A stretch of 6,200 bases of DNA from Oscillospiraceae bacterium (GTDB lineage: Bacteria > Bacillota > Clostridia > Oscillospirales > Oscillospiraceae), in contig JAGBGB010000146.1 of the NCBI GenBank assembly GCA_017936205.1, forward strand, positions 1 to 6,200, read 5' to 3'. A program made the position numbers and the translations under genes. The notes under the pieces were generated by a model. The model was not told where the DNA came from and did no database searches. It saw nothing but the letters and a program-made list of their open reading frames with translations. Numbering within the stretch: position 1 is the first letter of the stretch; each line of letters begins with the position of its first letter. Positions 5,056 to 6,200 of the stretch are shown here, piece after piece.

Positions 5056-5868
5056 TTAAACTCCCTTCAGAAGACCTCGTTTTTTCTCTTGGAATTCTTC
5101 CTCTGTGAGGATGCCGCTGTCCCGCATTTTTGCCAGTCGCTCGATCAGCTGCAGGGCATCCTCGGCACCGGTTTTGATCACGCTTTCCGGAGCCTTCGGC
5201 CTTGCAGGGGGAGCACTTGCTATGGGGCTTGCAGCAGGAGCGCCGGAGCTCTCTGACCGGACGGAAGTGGTTACCTCACGAGCAGAACTCAGGATCGCCC
5301 TGCCGCTTTCCTTGACGGTAGACAGATCATCCAAACGGAGGCCGAAGTAAGTCACGGCTCCGCTGATAATAATGCCGATGTTTGCAACCAGCAGCATATA
5401 GAAGCCGAGCCCTGCAGAAGCGTCAGCAGATGAATCGGTGCTGTAATCGTCATAGTCATCGTAGCCGCCGAAGTCAAAGCTGTCCAATACAGAGTTTGTA
5501 AGATCGCCTACAGAATCCATGGCGCTGTCTGCAAAGCCAATGTATGCTTTCGCATTGGAGAGGGTGAAGAACAGAATAACGATGCAGAGAATGGGAACGA
5601 AGATTGCCAGAAGGCCCTTAAAGCGTTCCAGCTTCCGGATGTAATTCATGGCAACCAGAAGAACCGGCCCGATGAGAAGGATCCAGCCCAGGGTATAGTT
5701 GGAAAGGGCATCCCATCCGCTGGAGGTGATGGGCTCAGGGCTGAAGTCCACGAAGCTGCTCTCAACCTCTATGGACAGGCTGACGAAGGTGAAGAAGAGT
5801 GCAACAACGCAGAGGGCGCATAAAATGGTGATCAAATTACGGACGATAAATTGCTTGTCGATTTTCAT
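5056..5868 (-). CDS. Four-pass membrane protein with C-terminal SHOCT domain
   Basis: This 270-residue protein has predicted membrane segments at about 12-32, 57-75, 84-104 and 154-177. The basic loop 76-83 (Y-I-R-K-L-E-R-F-K) and the basic N-terminus place both in the cytoplasm by the positive-inside rule, so the acidic loop 105-152 should face outside. That loop contains an Asp/Tyr/Ser cluster at 131-149. After the last membrane segment comes a flexible Ala/Pro/Ser linker (about 206-228). It is followed by a SHOCT domain at about 237-268, recognisable from L-I-E-R-L-A-K-M-R-D-S-G-I-L-T-E-E-E-F-Q-E-K-K. SHOCT is a short helical module found at the ends of many unrelated bacterial proteins, probably for oligomerisation or binding. 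The ATG at 5868 has AAAGGAG nine bases upstream. The gene is first of a two-gene unit with the lipoprotein. No specific function can be given. Confidence 0.8.
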   Translation of the reverse strand: MKIDKQFIVRNLITILCALCVVALFFTFVSLSIEVESSFVDFSPEPITSSGWDALSNYTLGWILLIGPVLLVAMNYIRKLERFKGLLAIFVPILCIVILFFTLSNAKAYIGFADSAMDSVGDLTNSVLDSFDFGGYDDYDDYSTDSSADASAGLGFYMLLVANIGIIISGAVTYFGLRLDDLSTVKESGRAILSSAREVTTSVRSESSGAPAASPIASAPPARPKAPESVIKTGAEDALQLIERLAKMRDSGILTEEEFQEKKRGLLKGV

Positions 5869-5877
5869 GCTTCAATA

Positions 5878-5884
5878 CTCCTTT
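5878..5884 (-). promoter_or_regulatory. Ribosome binding site of the SHOCT membrane protein gene
   Basis: AAAGGAG on the minus strand, nine bases before the ATG at 5868, preceded by an A-rich run that should keep the site unstructured. Confidence 0.75.
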
Positions 5885-5981
5885 TTTTGTTTCTTCGGGA
5901 CAGAGGCAGAGGATCGATTCTTGTTTTCCGGCCTGTTTTCAGAAAGCATCGATCAACGATCTTCTGCATCCGCTTTAGAGT

Positions 5982-6010
5982 ATTCTATCACAGTGACTAT
6001 CTCAAGTATA
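5982..6010 (-). promoter_or_regulatory. Candidate extended -10 promoter for the membrane protein/lipoprotein unit
   Basis: On the minus strand, TAGAAT (5987 down to 5982) is preceded by TG with one base between, an extended -10 arrangement. A weak TATACT -35 lies 17 bases upstream (6010 down to 6005). The predicted leader is about 105 bases. It carries GATCGAT/ATCGATC arms (roughly 5922-5955) that could pair. The promoter call is by eye, and the -35 matches only three of six bases. Confidence 0.35.
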
Positions 6011-6037
6011 ATCCCGTTTTCCTTATTTTTGTCCCTA

Positions 6038-6080
6038 CAACACAAAAGAGGACTGCCTTACAAGTAACGCAAGCCGGTCC
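6038..6080 (-). terminator. Possible terminator of a minus-strand transcript entering from the right
   Basis: An imperfect 10-bp stem (6050-6059 with 6071-6080, one G-T wobble and one C-C mismatch) is followed on the minus strand by TCTTTTGTG. This would stop transcription arriving from beyond 6200 before it reaches the promoter of the membrane protein gene. The stem is imperfect and the T run short. The rest of the gene-free stretch 5869-6098 holds only the promoter and leader described separately. Confidence 0.35.
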
Positions 6081-6098
6081 CTTCGACATTTCTCCTCC

Positions 6099-6190
6099 AA
6101 ATCCCGATTTATCGTACCATTCGTAGGGGCGCGCATTGCGCGTCCGACAACCACCAAGAATTGGCGGTTGTGAAAAATGTTGCGATTTTT
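6099..6190 (+). repeat. 92-bp double-hairpin dispersed repeat, right copy
   Basis: This copy is inverted relative to 188-279 and differs from it at three of 92 positions. The GC-rich hairpin is at 6127-6145 (loop ATT). The second, with 11-bp arms, is at 6147-6171 (loop GAA). Only one base separates them. Gapped similarity to the left copy appears to continue from 6191 to the window end, so this copy is probably cut by the window boundary. There is no coding capacity and no associated transposase. Confidence 0.9.
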
Positions 6191-6200
6191 GGATAAATTA

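Noticed and set aside
188..6190. Composite transposon or integrative element bounded by the inverted repeats
   Set aside because: There is no transposase, recombinase or toxin-antitoxin gene inside, and the gene content looks like normal chromosomal metabolism. The repeat family is more likely dispersed.

Overview
The window most likely comes from a Gram-positive gut anaerobe of the Clostridia, probably Oscillospiraceae/Ruminococcaceae. This is an inference from several signs: strong AGGAGG ribosome sites, moderately GC-rich genes with AT-rich spacers, a Thr/Pro-linker lipoprotein paired with a SHOCT-domain membrane protein, and a dispersed-looking hairpin repeat with a GTAGGGGCGCGC core. No rRNA, tRNA, CRISPR array, transposase or phage gene is visible.

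Layout: (1) 1-277 is non-coding. It holds AT-rich palindromes and, at 188-279, a 92-bp double-hairpin repeat. (2) 278-733 (minus) encodes a stand-alone ferritin-like/rubrerythrin-type diiron protein whose stop codon runs into that repeat. (3) 734-964 is a divergent spacer carrying the promoter of the next operon and a 20-bp dyad centred on its -10 box. (4) 965-3968 (plus) is a tight three-gene operon: a GT-A sugar-phosphate nucleotidyltransferase, an N-acetylhexosamine 1-kinase (NahK/LnpB type) and a UDP-hexose 4-epimerase (GalE). It ends in a strong intrinsic terminator at 3996-4038. (5) 4080-5868 (minus) is a two-gene unit read towards the terminator: a four-pass membrane protein with a C-terminal SHOCT domain, then a lipoprotein starting one base after it. 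(6) 5869-6200 holds the promoter region of that unit, a minus-strand terminator-like hairpin, and a second copy of the 92-bp repeat in inverted orientation.

The three operon genes make a coherent pathway. The kinase phosphorylates GlcNAc/GalNAc at C1, the nucleotidyltransferase would activate the sugar phosphate to UDP-HexNAc, and the epimerase interconverts the gluco and galacto forms. This epimerase has Cys at the position equivalent to Tyr299 of E. coli GalE. A small residue there is known to admit N-acetylated UDP-sugars, so the operon is best read as amino-sugar salvage/activation rather than a plain Leloir galactose operon. It resembles the bifidobacterial lnpBCD set, but an NTP-type nucleotidyltransferase replaces the GalT-like LnpC and no phosphorylase is visible.

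The membrane protein/lipoprotein pair has no function I can assign. Predicted topology puts the SHOCT tail in the cytoplasm and the lipoprotein outside the membrane, which suggests a small envelope module.
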